DNA from: 2-01-FULL-39-10-A sp964565795
Lineage (GTDB): Bacteria; Patescibacteriota; Microgenomatia; Levybacterales; UBA12049
Length of the DNA stretch: 55,943 bases
NCBI GenBank assembly: GCA_964565795.1
Contig: CAZMGC010000003.1
Coordinates: 1 to 55,943 of the forward strand
Reading direction: 5' to 3'
Below, one piece after another: positions 15,153-25,298 of the stretch. Within the stretch, counting starts at the first letter, position 1; each line of letters begins with the position of its first letter. The position numbers and the translations under genes were made by a program. The notes under the pieces were generated by a model. The model was given only the letters and a program-made list of their open reading frames with translations, was not told where the DNA came from and did no database searches.

Positions 15153-18100
15153 ATGGCAAATCAAATCGAACATTTTCATCAGGGAAATGCTGACCAAACC
15201 CCAGATTCTCAAGCCTTAAGAGAAAGGACAAGTGGAGAAAAAAGGGACGAAGTTTTAGCGGCTTTCGCACGTCAATTTGAAGTATTTAGAAAGACTCCTG
15301 AGACTGAATTAGAAGACTGGGAAGTAGCTGAAAGAGGCCAAATGGCAGAAATGCTAAATACTGGAATGATCAATCTCACTGCCGGGAAAGATTCTTTTAG
15401 AAAAAATGGTCGTGTCGTAAGATTACCCTTCCAAGGATTCATGAACGATGTTGCTTTTAGAGCTGACCAAGATGAGGCAGTTGAAGCTGACAGAAGAATT
15501 CTTGAAAAACATAGTAGATCACCAATTTCAGCGATAAGAGGAAATGGCTCAACAAGCAGTGAGTCTCACAGGATACTTGTTGATCAGGCTGCACAAACAA
15601 CAGCGGATAGAAAAACCGCAGTAAGAAGATCACAAACAGGTGTTAGATGGTTTTATCCTCCAAGAAACATAGGAGGAGTCAGATCAGAATCACAAATACA
15701 GGAANNNNNNNNNNNNNNNNNNNNNNNNNNNNNNNNNNNNNNNNCTCAAGATTTATCTAGCGGAATGGTAATTTTTGAAGATGCACTTCGAAAATATAGA
15801 CACGCTAATAATCCTCTTGAAAAAAAATTAGCGAAAAAAGAGCTTGACCAATCTATTAGATATTTGGGAAATCTGACAGGTAATCAGGCGGCTGTAAAAG
15901 AATTTTTAGAGTCTAGGAGAGAAGAAGCACGAAAGTCAGGAAAAGCGGATCGAGGAACAGCATCCAAACTAGAATTAAGAGCTTCAAAAAGAAGAATAGA
16001 ACTGGCAGTAGAAAAACTTTACGATTTAGAAGGGTTAAGAAAAAATGAGTCGATTCAATTAGGAGAGTCTACTCCCGTAAGACGAGCTCCGATTGATCCA
16101 TCTGAAGAAGATCGCCCAGAAAGTTCTCCATTTATCAGAAGTGGAAGCGCAAAATTGTTCGATAACTACCAAGAAGCATGGAAAGAAGCCGCAAGAATTA
16201 GGGAGGAAAGAGATAAGGAATCTCCTTCTCAAAGATACTATATTCTTGATCCAAAACAGCCAGAAAAACCTATAACTTTAGCCTCGCAAGGCCTGGCCTC
16301 GGGAAGCCAAGAGCCTGATGAAGAACCAATCGCAACACCATCAACTCCACCTATCCATGGAGGAATTTTTAATCGAATGCCAGAAGCATACCAGCCTGTC
16401 GATTGGTCTAAATCAAACGCAGATAGAACTAAATGGGAAGAAGATTTTACCAAGCTAAATCCTGAAGCAAAATTAGATAAAGAACAGAAGAAAAAATTTG
16501 ATATAACAATCAAAAAACTAGCAGATATAACCTATTACCTTTCTGGAATTTTAACCACCAGAGAAAGAGAACTTATAACCATATATGCTGAGAAAATAAA
16601 ATCTGGGCTTTCAAATGCTTCTGGAAATCCAGGGGCAGTAAGAGACACAAGCGAAGCTTTTCAAACATACGTCGTAACATTAAATCAATACGGAAAAGAT
16701 GATCCAAGAACAAAAGATGCAATTTTAAAAGTTAATATAACAATAAATAGACTTGAAAAAATAATTGCAGAAAGTGGTAATCCGATTCCTGATTTACCTG
16801 AACCTCCAAGGCGTGATCCAAATCCAGCTGATACATCACAAGCTGAAATACAAAAAATAATAAATGAAGATAGAACTGGGTTAAAAGAAGCAGTCTCAGA
16901 ACTTTATGGCCTAGTAGACAAGATACTCAATGGAACACCTGATGAGAAACAAGCTGCAGAAAACGCCTTTTGGGAACTTAAATCTAAAATTCTTGAAATC
17001 GTCGGAAATGAAAATGCTCTAATTGAATATTTTGAGGCAACATTTGATTTTATGAGTATTACTAACGACAATATGGATTACTTTACAGATGAAGAATTAA
17101 CTGAAGCAGATATCGCTGCAGAGAAATTTAATGAATCAACGAAAAACATTTTTAAGCTAGCAAAAGATAAAGCCGAGAATACACCAGTTACTCCGGTACC
17201 TGCTCACCCTCAAATTAGACCAACACCTGATCCAGACCCTGCTACTCCTTTTACTGGAACTCCACCGGTGGCGCCATATGGCTCAATCACTAGAACAAAT
17301 ATTTCACCTATAACTTTTGCATTAACCTCTTCTGATCAAATTTGGCAACAACAAGCAAGAAAAAATGCATTACGTCAAATAGAATTAGACCTAGCTCCTG
17401 GAAAAGGGTGGAAAGAAAAATTAAGACGTGCCCCAAGAATCGCATGGACCAGATTAACTGAAGAAGGAAGAGTAAGAGATTACGAGAAAGAAGCGGAAAG
17501 AGCTCTTAGACATCTTCACAATCCATTTGCGGAAATTGATTTAAAAAACAAACACTTTATTAATCCGGAAGCACATAGAGAAGATTATTATGCTGAATTA
17601 ATTGCAACCGGAACAGGCCTAGAAATAAATCCTCACGTATTTGCAAACCGCCACTTGCGAGTTGATGGATTATTTGGAGCAAGTCTAAATGACAAGATTC
17701 TTGAGCTTTCTACTTCATCAGTGACAAGAGAACAAGCTATGGCAAATCTTAGAACTTTTATTAAAGAAAATAGAAGTGAATTCGATAAGCTTCTTGGAGT
17801 AAAATCCAAAGACCACGTTGAAGAACTTACCACAAGCATGACCGACAGAATAACCGTATTAAGACAACAACTTATTGAGGGATACATCACACAAGATCAA
17901 GTTAGAAATATGAATATCTTGTTTGCAAACACTCGCTGGGGAGTAGAAACAAAACCAAAACTAAGCAGAAAAGACAAAGTCATAGGCTGGTCACAAAGTG
18001 GTAGATTTAGAAGAGCTAAAGGAGTAATCGCAAATCCAGCTGCAATCGGTATCGCCACATCGACTGGAACTGCAATCGCCATAACTGCAGGCGCAGCCAG

Positions 18101-20246
18101 AACAGCACTTGCACCAGTTTCTGCAGCAATGCCAGTACTACCGGTTGCAGTGGGAAGCTTCTTTGGAGGAATATATGGATCTATAAGAAGACATGCTGAT
18201 TTAGGTAAAGATAGAGCAACTTTTGAAATTGATGATGCATCTGGAGAAAAACCAGAAGGAAAATCACCAGGAAGAGAAACACTTAGCAAATTTGCTAGAG
18301 ATAGAATCTCGGCTGAACAACTTTCTATGGAAATCGATATGGCGATCCACGGCGACTTAACAACTGATCATGGTAGGCAAGTTTTGATATCAAAACTTGG
18401 TGAAGTTATCGCAAGACATAAGCTCTCTTTAGGCTCTAACGCTGATTACATAAAATATAATTCTCCTTATCAAATTCAACGAGAAAAATTAGCTCTTCAG
18501 GAAGCATTTCAAAGAGGTAATGACGCTTTAAGATGGACTGGAATGAACTATGCAGATTATGACGCTGCGCTTCAATTTACAGTAGCAAGGCGCATTGAAG
18601 AATTAAGAATTTCAACAAAAAAACAAGATAGAGCATTTAGAAAACATAGACGAGCACAAACAGTAAAAGCTTTTGGTGAAGGTGCTGGAAAAGGTGCAGC
18701 TGCTGCAGCAGGATTTGGAATTATAAAAGCAGGCATAGGAGCAGCTGGAGATATTATTGGTGTAAATATTGATCTGGGAACAGAAGTAAAAAGAGGGGCT
18801 AACATAGTTCATGACTTACTTATACAACCAGTTAAAGCAGCGACTCCCCAAAGCCCAATTGGTAAAACTTTAGGACAAACTGTTTTTAATGCACCAAAGC
18901 CTAATATTCCCGATATTAACGCTCAAGTTTTTGGACAAGAAACACCAGTAAAATATTTTGAAATGGAGTTAGATGGAAAGCCAATTCAAATTCCCTCACA
19001 CACAAGACTAGCCTTGGATCAAATTAATGGTGGATACGATTTAATTTCAAGTCGAGATGGCCAAACAGTTTTGCTAAACGATATCCGTTGGGAGAATGGA
19101 AAACTTACAGCAGATCCAAGAAGTTTATGGGCTGACAAAATTTCTTCTGAAACTACAAGTACTACGGATACCAGAAGAGTCTTAGGAAAAAATGGAATTT
19201 GGAGAGAAATGTCTACTGACATTAAAAGCACACACTGGGATACAAATGGAACATCTGGAAATTATGACAAAGACGAATTAAGAATATTTAACAGAAGAGA
19301 CGGAAATGCTGTAGTATTCAATATTCCTAGATCTTCTAATGGAATTTTCTTAAATATAAATGGAAATAGAGTTTGGATTCCCCAAACAAAACCTGGAATC
19401 GTTAGACTTGATCCAGATTCCAAACTACCTCTTCCAGGACGCCAGGACGGAATGACTTATGGTGATGTCGCAAGAATTGCAATTGACCAAGATGAACTTA
19501 AAAAATATCATGGAAGTCTTCAAACAGAAGTACACCCTAAAAGAAGAGAAATATTTAGAGTAGACACAATTGAAGCAGGTACACTCAGAAATAGAAACGC
19601 AACAATTCATGCGACTATTCAAGGATGTGGAAAAACCCCTGAGGAAATTAACATGGGACAAACTATTAAGTCTGTAACTAAAATTTTGCCTGGTGAAATC
19701 CCAGTAAAACCAGAACCTACACCAGATCCAACACCTACGCCTGAACCTACACCTAGTCCTTCTCCAACACCAAGTCCGGAGCCTACTCCAGCTCCTACGC
19801 CTGAACCTACACCAGATCCAACACCAGAACTAAGCCTGGAACCAAAACCAAGTCCTTCACCTAGTCCAAGTCCTGAAATCATAGTTCCTCCGCCTACTAC
19901 AGGAGCTGGATTCACAATGCCAAACTTAGATTTTGCTCCATTAATTTCCGCTCCATTTGTCGCTCGAAAACCACTTGAGGTAACACAAATACAAACTACT
20001 CCTTTGAGTGGTTATCCAATTTACGGCTACACTATGCCTCCATCAGCTCCGACTCCTACTCCCCACGCAAGTCCAGTACATTTAAGCGGTATACGTGGAA
20101 GAGATAGAATTATTACCATGACCGATGAAGAAAAAGGTAAAATAATATTTTACAGTAGACTTGGAAAATCAGAACAAGAAATCGCAGATATACTACATTT
20201 GCATTTAGGCCAGATTCAGTATTTTTTAAACTTTACCCACATTTAA
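15153..20246 (+). CDS. Giant hypothetical protein (about 1700 residues) with Pro/Thr-rich stalk
   Basis: Unrecognised. Residues 1-725 are charged, mostly helical or disordered, with several Pro-rich linkers. Two Ala/Gly-rich hydrophobic stretches (about 963-1008 and 1176-1203) may be membrane-inserting. Residues about 1250-1510 look beta-rich. Residues about 1517-1576 are PTP/PSP low-complexity repeats like a cell-surface stalk. The last 40 residues (KSEQEIADILHLHLGQIQYF) resemble a helix-turn-helix, which is odd for an exported protein. The 40-N gap at 15705-15744 makes residues 185-198 unknown and the frame across it uncertain. Monocistronic, leaderless promoter; the stop overlaps the convergent protease gene by 4 bp. 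Confidence 0.8.
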   Translation: MANQIEHFHQGNADQTPDSQALRERTSGEKRDEVLAAFARQFEVFRKTPETELEDWEVAERGQMAEMLNTGMINLTAGKDSFRKNGRVVRLPFQGFMNDVAFRADQDEAVEADRRILEKHSRSPISAIRGNGSTSSESHRILVDQAAQTTADRKTAVRRSQTGVRWFYPPRNIGGVRSESQIQEXXXXXXXXXXXXXXQDLSSGMVIFEDALRKYRHANNPLEKKLAKKELDQSIRYLGNLTGNQAAVKEFLESRREEARKSGKADRGTASKLELRASKRRIELAVEKLYDLEGLRKNESIQLGESTPVRRAPIDPSEEDRPESSPFIRSGSAKLFDNYQEAWKEAARIREERDKESPSQRYYILDPKQPEKPITLASQGLASGSQEPDEEPIATPSTPPIHGGIFNRMPEAYQPVDWSKSNADRTKWEEDFTKLNPEAKLDKEQKKKFDITIKKLADITYYLSGILTTRERELITIYAEKIKSGLSNASGNPGAVRDTSEAFQTYVVTLNQYGKDDPRTKDAILKVNITINRLEKIIAESGNPIPDLPEPPRRDPNPADTSQAEIQKIINEDRTGLKEAVSELYGLVDKILNGTPDEKQAAENAFWELKSKILEIVGNENALIEYFEATFDFMSITNDNMDYFTDEELTEADIAAEKFNESTKNIFKLAKDKAENTPVTPVPAHPQIRPTPDPDPATPFTGTPPVAPYGSITRTNISPITFALTSSDQIWQQQARKNALRQIELDLAPGKGWKEKLRRAPRIAWTRLTEEGRVRDYEKEAERALRHLHNPFAEIDLKNKHFINPEAHREDYYAELIATGTGLEINPHVFANRHLRVDGLFGASLNDKILELSTSSVTREQAMANLRTFIKENRSEFDKLLGVKSKDHVEELTTSMTDRITVLRQQLIEGYITQDQVRNMNILFANTRWGVETKPKLSRKDKVIGWSQSGRFRRAKGVIANPAAIGIATSTGTAIAITAGAARTALAPVSAAMPVLPVAVGSFFGGIYGSIRRHADLGKDRATFEIDDASGEKPEGKSPGRETLSKFARDRISAEQLSMEIDMAIHGDLTTDHGRQVLISKLGEVIARHKLSLGSNADYIKYNSPYQIQREKLALQEAFQRGNDALRWTGMNYADYDAALQFTVARRIEELRISTKKQDRAFRKHRRAQTVKAFGEGAGKGAAAAAGFGIIKAGIGAAGDIIGVNIDLGTEVKRGANIVHDLLIQPVKAATPQSPIGKTLGQTVFNAPKPNIPDINAQVFGQETPVKYFEMELDGKPIQIPSHTRLALDQINGGYDLISSRDGQTVLLNDIRWENGKLTADPRSLWADKISSETTSTTDTRRVLGKNGIWREMSTDIKSTHWDTNGTSGNYDKDELRIFNRRDGNAVVFNIPRSSNGIFLNINGNRVWIPQTKPGIVRLDPDSKLPLPGRQDGMTYGDVARIAIDQDELKKYHGSLQTEVHPKRREIFRVDTIEAGTLRNRNATIHATIQGCGKTPEEINMGQTIKSVTKILPGEIPVKPEPTPDPTPTPEPTPSPSPTPSPEPTPAPTPEPTPDPTPELSLEPKPSPSPSPSPEIIVPPPTTGAGFTMPNLDFAPLISAPFVARKPLEVTQIQTTPLSGYPIYGYTMPPSAPTPTPHASPVHLSGIRGRDRIITMTDEEKGKIIFYSRLGKSEQEIADILHLHLGQIQYFLNFTHI
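15705..15744. other. Assembly gap, 40 N
   Basis: A run of 40 undetermined bases inside the giant gene. Its true length may differ, so the reading frame across it is not proven. Confidence 0.99.
19710..19880 (+). repeat. Low-complexity Pro-Thr/Ser/Glu coding repeat
   Basis: Imperfect tandem CCA/ACA/CCT triplet-pair units encode PEPTPDPTPTPEPTPSPSP-type sequence. They produce a long spurious Gly/Val ORF on the opposite strand. Likely an extended surface spacer and a place where length variation is expected. Confidence 0.8.
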
Positions 20247-20911
20247 CTTTTAAATTTTAATTTGGACAATAAAATAATTACAAAATCAATTATTATTGGT
20301 ATGGATAAAATCCAAATTCCCTTTTTCACTATTTCTGTAAATGCCTGAGAATTGAAGTAAGACGTAAACCAATCAGGAAATCTTACTCCAAAAAAATAAC
20401 ATACAGAAGCGGAGATTGAAATTACAATAATTAAAAATAAAGATCCCTCTAGATCTTTAGAGCTTGAGAACATAGTGTTGCCTATTTGAAAAACCATAAA
20501 TAAAACTAGTAAATAATTCCAAGGAGCAGGAATAGGAGAACCGTCTGAAAGGAAAAAGAAGATAAAGAAATAAATTAAGATTATCCCTACAAAAACAGGT
20601 GCAAATCCTATGATTGCACGCCTTATCGGATCTGTTTCTTGAATAGCCACACTTCCCATTACCACCCTATCCCCATCCAGCTCTGGAGTAAAATTTAATC
20701 CACTGGTTCTTACCAATATCGCTTCAGCTACCAAGAGGTGGGCTAGTTCATGAACTATAACTCCAGGAAGTAAAAATAAATGAAATAGCCTTATTGCCAA
20801 ATTTTCTTTTCTGGCAACCTTTAGAAAGAATATGGAAATTGATCTTATTAGAAGTTTAGAAAGAATAAATAAAAATACAAATTCTAAAACAAAAATTAAA
20901 ACGTAGATCAC
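20243..20911 (-). CDS. Membrane zinc metalloprotease-like protein (HELAH)
   Basis: 222 residues with about five hydrophobic segments. IVHELAHLLVAEA near residues 53-65 is a HExxH zinc motif at a membrane face, as in M50-like site-2 proteases and related membrane peptidases. A downstream partner Asp motif of the NxxPxxxLDG type is not obvious, so catalytic activity is uncertain. Starts with GTG at 20911, 4 nt after the upstream GT-C gene. Convergent with the giant gene, sharing TTAA at the stops. Confidence 0.65.
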   Translation of the reverse strand: MIYVLIFVLEFVFLFILSKLLIRSISIFFLKVARKENLAIRLFHLFLLPGVIVHELAHLLVAEAILVRTSGLNFTPELDGDRVVMGSVAIQETDPIRRAIIGFAPVFVGIILIYFFIFFFLSDGSPIPAPWNYLLVLFMVFQIGNTMFSSSKDLEGSLFLIIVISISASVCYFFGVRFPDWFTSYFNSQAFTEIVKKGIWILSIPIIIDFVIILLSKLKFKS

Positions 20912-20915
20912 TTAT

Positions 20916-22103
20916 TTATTCTATCGCATTTTCGTAAATTCTGTCCGGAATTATAAAGTAAATATAAAAAGCAATTGGCAGTACTATTAATAGTACTTTA
21001 GGATGATATTCATAAACAGGAGATATCAGTAAGCTTAAAAAGGCTATAAAGTAAAGATAATCCTCTCTTCCTTTTTCCTTTAAATACATAAATATCGCTA
21101 AAATTATTGGAATATATACAGGAAACGTGTATCTAAATACAGAAACAAAAATATGGAAATACTTATCGCTGGGCAGAAATAGAAAAATTATAAAATTAGA
21201 AATACCTATTAAAATATATTTTGTATATTTTTTAGCCTTTCTTTTTTTTATATTTTTAATAATCAACATTACTGAAACAAAAATTGAGAAAAACCAAAGA
21301 CTAAATTCACTAAATCCAGCATTAATAAAACTTTTTACTCCAATAAGAGACGTAAATGATACTTCCCAGACTTGCGTTCTAAGTATCTCAAATCCGGTTT
21401 CTTCGAAAAACAAAAATGCCTGAGGATAAAATGGATTTCCTGTAAATAAAAGGTTTCTAATATACCAAAACAATCCGATTAAAATAAACGGGATTAAAAA
21501 ATAAATAAAATACTTAATATTAAAATTATTAAAGATTTTTTTAAAATAAAATATTATAAGAACTAATAAATATAAAGGACCGCTAAACTTACTCCCAATC
21601 AGAAAGCCCGCCGAAGTGCCAATCAAGAAATAGTACCATTTTTTACTTTTCAGACTATCTAGCAGTAAAAGCGTGAGAGTGAAAAAACCCGCAAGCCAAA
21701 TATCTATTATCTGCATATTTATCCAGCGAAGCACTATTGGAACGCTTGAAATTACCACTGCGAAAACAATCGACAAATCATTTTTAAGTCCAACTTTTCT
21801 TCCCAAAAAATAACAACATGCAAATAAAAATACAACTCCAATTACATTAAATAGTTGGATTGGAATTTTTAATAAAAGTAAAACCGAAAGTATCCCTTCC
21901 GAAGCTCCTGGAGAATATTTCATGTATGGAATTCCTCCAATTTTTTCTGGATTTAGAATATTTCCTGACAAATATGATTTCGCTATTGGGATATGATAGT
22001 TTAGACTGTCTCCATCTGGAAGCGGATAACTAAATGCATTAAATGAAAAATATGTGATTAGGTAAGTAAAAAATATTAGGATTATTTTTGTAATCTTTCT
22101 CAT
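20916..22103 (-). CDS. Multi-pass membrane glycosyltransferase-like protein (GT-C type)
   Basis: About 395 residues, mostly hydrophobic with ten or more membrane segments. After the first segment comes a loop with DGDSLNYHIPIAKSYL, where an acidic pair typical of GT-C (polyprenyl-phosphate-sugar dependent) enzymes is expected. It probably transfers a sugar from a lipid carrier outside the cell. Start ATG 22103 overlaps the upstream epimerase stop (ATGA); a TTG 6 nt earlier is possible. It lies with a dolichyl-phosphate-mannose-synthase-like GT2, which could supply the lipid-linked donor. Confidence 0.7.
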   Translation of the reverse strand: MRKITKIILIFFTYLITYFSFNAFSYPLPDGDSLNYHIPIAKSYLSGNILNPEKIGGIPYMKYSPGASEGILSVLLLLKIPIQLFNVIGVVFLFACCYFLGRKVGLKNDLSIVFAVVISSVPIVLRWINMQIIDIWLAGFFTLTLLLLDSLKSKKWYYFLIGTSAGFLIGSKFSGPLYLLVLIIFYFKKIFNNFNIKYFIYFLIPFILIGLFWYIRNLLFTGNPFYPQAFLFFEETGFEILRTQVWEVSFTSLIGVKSFINAGFSEFSLWFFSIFVSVMLIIKNIKKRKAKKYTKYILIGISNFIIFLFLPSDKYFHIFVSVFRYTFPVYIPIILAIFMYLKEKGREDYLYFIAFLSLLISPVYEYHPKVLLIVLPIAFYIYFIIPDRIYENAIE

Positions 22104-23089
22104 TTCCAATTCTTTGGAAGCAGTGGACTATCAATTTCGACATTATCAAATTTAGGTTTTACGTATCCCTCTTCTTTTACCCATTCCCAAGTTTTTCGTA
22201 AACCTTTTTCTAAAGAGGTCTTATCTTTATAACCTAAATATTTTTTACTTAACCTATGGTCGCTAATTGCATATTTAACCTCCTGTGGTCTTGGTGGAAG
22301 ATTAACTGGCCTTAATTTAGAATTAGTTATTTCAAGAATTAAATCTGATAATTGTTTTACAGTATAATCTTTATCTGAACCTATGTTAAAAGTCATACCT
22401 GATACTTTCTTGTGTCCGCATTTTAATAATGCTTCAACTACATCATCAACATATGAAAAACATCTTTTTTGATCTCCTTTTCCATAAATGTAATACTCTT
22501 TGTTTTGTAGTATAGAATTCATAAAAATTGTCACAACATTTCTGTATGGATCCTTCATATTTTGCCTAGGACCATATACATTATGCGGACGTGCGATTAC
22601 ATACTCGAAATCGTGAACTTTACTTAAAATTTTTAAAGAATCTTCAAAAGCTAACTTCGATATTCCATATAAATCCTCTGGTACTGCTTTATCTTTTTCC
22701 TTAAAAGGAGTTTGGAGTTCCCCATAGACTGCAATACTTGAAGTGAAAATAAACCTTCTCACTTTGGCTCTAATTGATGCTGTTAGAACTTTTATACTTC
22801 CGTCAAAATTTCGAGAAGTAATATCTACCGGAGAGAATTGCGCTTTATTTTCTGCGGCATTTGCAGCGAGATGAAACACAGTATCTGGTTTAAACGATGA
22901 AATAGCAACGTCTGTTTTTTTAAAATCTCTTATGTCGATTTTAAATATTTTTGCTTTTTTATTACAATTTTTTATATTCCCACCTGAAAAATCATCCAAT
23001 ATTGCGACCTTGTATTTTTTTTCAACTAATTCATCAACTAGATGACTCCCTATAAAACCAGCGCCTCCCGTAACTAAAACTTTTTTCAT
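22100..23089 (-). CDS. NAD-dependent sugar-nucleotide epimerase (GalE-like SDR)
   Basis: 329 residues. VTGGAGFIGSHLVDEL is the NAD motif and YGISKLAFED holds the catalytic YxxxK. ARPHNVYGPRQ and the C-terminal NIGSDKDYTVKQL are typical of UDP-glucose 4-epimerase-type extended SDRs. The substrate is not certain: UDP-Glc/Gal, UDP-GlcNAc or another. It overlaps the upstream GT2 stop by 4 nt and feeds a cluster of glycosyltransferases. Confidence 0.85.
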   Translation of the reverse strand: MKKVLVTGGAGFIGSHLVDELVEKKYKVAILDDFSGGNIKNCNKKAKIFKIDIRDFKKTDVAISSFKPDTVFHLAANAAENKAQFSPVDITSRNFDGSIKVLTASIRAKVRRFIFTSSIAVYGELQTPFKEKDKAVPEDLYGISKLAFEDSLKILSKVHDFEYVIARPHNVYGPRQNMKDPYRNVVTIFMNSILQNKEYYIYGKGDQKRCFSYVDDVVEALLKCGHKKVSGMTFNIGSDKDYTVKQLSDLILEITNSKLRPVNLPPRPQEVKYAISDHRLSKKYLGYKDKTSLEKGLRKTWEWVKEEGYVKPKFDNVEIDSPLLPKNWK

Positions 23090-23796
23090 AAACTCTTCAA
23101 TCTATAAACAAAAATTGTCCTTAGCATTTGTAAGCCTACGATTATTGATTTTTTTAATGATCCGGTAATTTTAGATTCACCTATTCTCTGTCTATAATGA
23201 ACAGGCACCTCCTTAATATTAAATTTATTTATAAGTGCCAATACAGTAAATTCTGACAAGAAATATGAACCGCCTACTTTAAATTCAGAATTAATTTTCT
23301 TTAAAGATTCTTTCCTAATGACTCTAAATGTGCATCCACAATCTGTTAATGAAATCATAGGATTATAAGAGAACTGCATAATCTTAGCTAAAAAAATATT
23401 CCCCAGTCTTAATGCGCCCCTCATGTTAGCATTTTTACCAATGTATTTAGAATTCGTCCTAGTACCAATTACAAGATCATGTCTTTCAATCTCTTTTAAT
23501 AATTTTTTTAAATCAGCAGCCTGAAAAGTTCCATCTGGCTCACAAAGAACAACCAAATCCCCTTTTGCTTCTCTTAAACCCCGTCTCAATGCAAATCCAT
23601 ATCCTTGTTTTCTTTCAACAATTACCTTTGCTTTTTTTGATTTAGCTATTTTATTTGTATTATCTTTAGAGTTATTATCAACGACTAAAATCTCATCTAC
23701 TATTTTTAGCTTTCTAAAATCAGATATAGCCGAAGCGATATTTTCTTCTTCGTTATATGCCGGAAAAATAAGAGAAATTTTTTTATTCTTATACAT
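23086..23796 (-). CDS. Family 2 glycosyltransferase, polyprenyl-phosphate mannosyl/glucosyltransferase-like
   Basis: 236 residues, soluble GT-A domain. SLIFPAYNEEENIASAI, LVVDNNSKDNT and LCEPDGTFQ (nucleotide and metal binding) match the DPM1/GtrB-like branch that loads a sugar onto polyprenyl phosphate. A short hydrophobic C-terminal stretch may bind the membrane. It sits 3 nt after a GT-C gene and upstream of an epimerase, with another GT-C further down. This is a plausible donor-making and donor-using set. Confidence 0.85.
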   Translation of the reverse strand: MYKNKKISLIFPAYNEEENIASAISDFRKLKIVDEILVVDNNSKDNTNKIAKSKKAKVIVERKQGYGFALRRGLREAKGDLVVLCEPDGTFQAADLKKLLKEIERHDLVIGTRTNSKYIGKNANMRGALRLGNIFLAKIMQFSYNPMISLTDCGCTFRVIRKESLKKINSEFKVGGSYFLSEFTVLALINKFNIKEVPVHYRQRIGESKITGSLKKSIIVGLQMLRTIFVYRLKSL

Positions 23797-23799
23797 TTT

Positions 23800-25254
23800 C
23801 TACCAGACTGCCACAAGAAAGGTCTGAAAAACAATGACCTGGGTGGCCTGCAGCAAAAGGAGCAGAGTAAATTGCCGATTCGTAAATTTTAATTTATTTG
23901 TTGTAAAATTTGCAATAACAATTATTAGAATTGGAATAAAGGGAAGCCAAATCCTACCAGTTTCTGCTCTAACCGCCCCGCTAAGGTTAACCACTAAAAG
24001 CATAACTAGAAAAGAAACCGAAATTATTTCAATTCTTTTTACGTTTTTAAACTTAAACATCTTCAATTCTTTAAAAAATAGATAAATAAATAATATTCCG
24101 ATTGGAATTCCTGCAAAAAGAAAGAAGTCATAAAGGTTATAAAAAAACCATACTAAATGCTTTCTTCCTGCTTGCGCTGCTTCATGATAAAACATGATAG
24201 TTTTTGTCATTTCAATTAAATTCAATCCCGCAAAAAATAAAATGAACGGAACAATTGTAAATCCCAAGACAAATACGAATAAACTTTTAATAAAATATAT
24301 AAAATATTTCTTTTGCTGAAAATATTTGAAGATTAAAATTAAAAAAATAAAAAATATAATTGGCAGAAATGTAAGAGTAAAAAATGTCCCAATAAACAAA
24401 ACTAAACCACTTAAAAAGTAATACAGATAATTTTTTTCCTTAAGGCCTTTTAAAATAAAATACAGTGAAATCGAAGTAAAAAGCGGCATAAATATGTCAA
24501 TTAATGGCACAAACAAAAGCACACTTGGAATAAATGTAAATAAAGCTACAGATCTAAAAGCTGCTTTTTCTCCGTATAATAGTTTTGTTGAAAAATAAGT
24601 AGGTATTATTGCAATAGAAGCTAAAAATGCAATCATAAATCCTGACCCTAAAGCGTTAAACCGTTGAGAATAACTTAATTCATTCCAAATCATTGCTACA
24701 TCCGCGTGATATGGGGATATAGCTAATATACCCGAGAATAGATGTGCAAACGGTTTTAAGATAAGTTCAAATAAATAATATAATAATATTCCCCCGGGTG
24801 GATGAAACCTAGCGTACATTGGATAATCATTAAGACTTTGATTAAAATTAGCTATAAAACTTGCAAGATTAGAAATTTGCGTTGAAACAGTAAAATAACC
24901 ATTAATCATAGGATTAATGGTTCTATGAAGAAGAACCTCAACTCCCGAACGACTATAGTACAAAAGACTAATTTGTAAAACAAAGCAAAGCACCACAAGC
25001 AGAATTAAAACTCTATAATTTGAAGTATTTTCAAACCTCTTTTCCTTTCTCCAAAAACTTAAGAAGATCGCTCCCATAATAGTAAAAGGAAACCAAATCC
25101 TACTTAGAGTGTTTACCGGTTCATAGGGCCATCTCCAATCAGGAGGATAAGGAGCCGGTCCTCTTAAAAATGGAGAAAAATCAATTACAATTAATGCATA
25201 GAAAATTAAAGATATTAATCCTACTATGAATAATAATGACGGTCTCTTAGTCAC
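23800..25254 (-). CDS. Multi-pass membrane protein, GT-C glycosyltransferase-like
   Basis: 484 residues with a dozen or so hydrophobic segments. The first external loop (FSPFLRGPAPYPPDWRWPY) and RFHPPGGILLYYLFE with an aromatic/His-Pro-Pro-Gly motif resemble GT39/ArnT-like polyprenyl-sugar transferases. Starts with GTG at 25254, since no ATG is in frame nearby. First gene of a five-gene minus-strand glycan operon, with TATAAT at 25279-25284 about 24 nt upstream. Substrate unknown. Confidence 0.7.
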   Translation of the reverse strand: MTKRPSLLFIVGLISLIFYALIVIDFSPFLRGPAPYPPDWRWPYEPVNTLSRIWFPFTIMGAIFLSFWRKEKRFENTSNYRVLILLVVLCFVLQISLLYYSRSGVEVLLHRTINPMINGYFTVSTQISNLASFIANFNQSLNDYPMYARFHPPGGILLYYLFELILKPFAHLFSGILAISPYHADVAMIWNELSYSQRFNALGSGFMIAFLASIAIIPTYFSTKLLYGEKAAFRSVALFTFIPSVLLFVPLIDIFMPLFTSISLYFILKGLKEKNYLYYFLSGLVLFIGTFFTLTFLPIIFFIFLILIFKYFQQKKYFIYFIKSLFVFVLGFTIVPFILFFAGLNLIEMTKTIMFYHEAAQAGRKHLVWFFYNLYDFFLFAGIPIGILFIYLFFKELKMFKFKNVKRIEIISVSFLVMLLVVNLSGAVRAETGRIWLPFIPILIIVIANFTTNKLKFTNRQFTLLLLLQATQVIVFQTFLVAVW

Positions 25255-25298
25255 AGATAATATATAATAACAGATTTGATTATACTTTTACTGAGGTT

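Noticed and set aside
19619..19915. Gly/Val-rich ORF on the minus strand inside the giant gene
   Set aside because: It is the reverse reading of the Pro/Thr repeat. The composition explains the open frame, and there is no promoter or start context.
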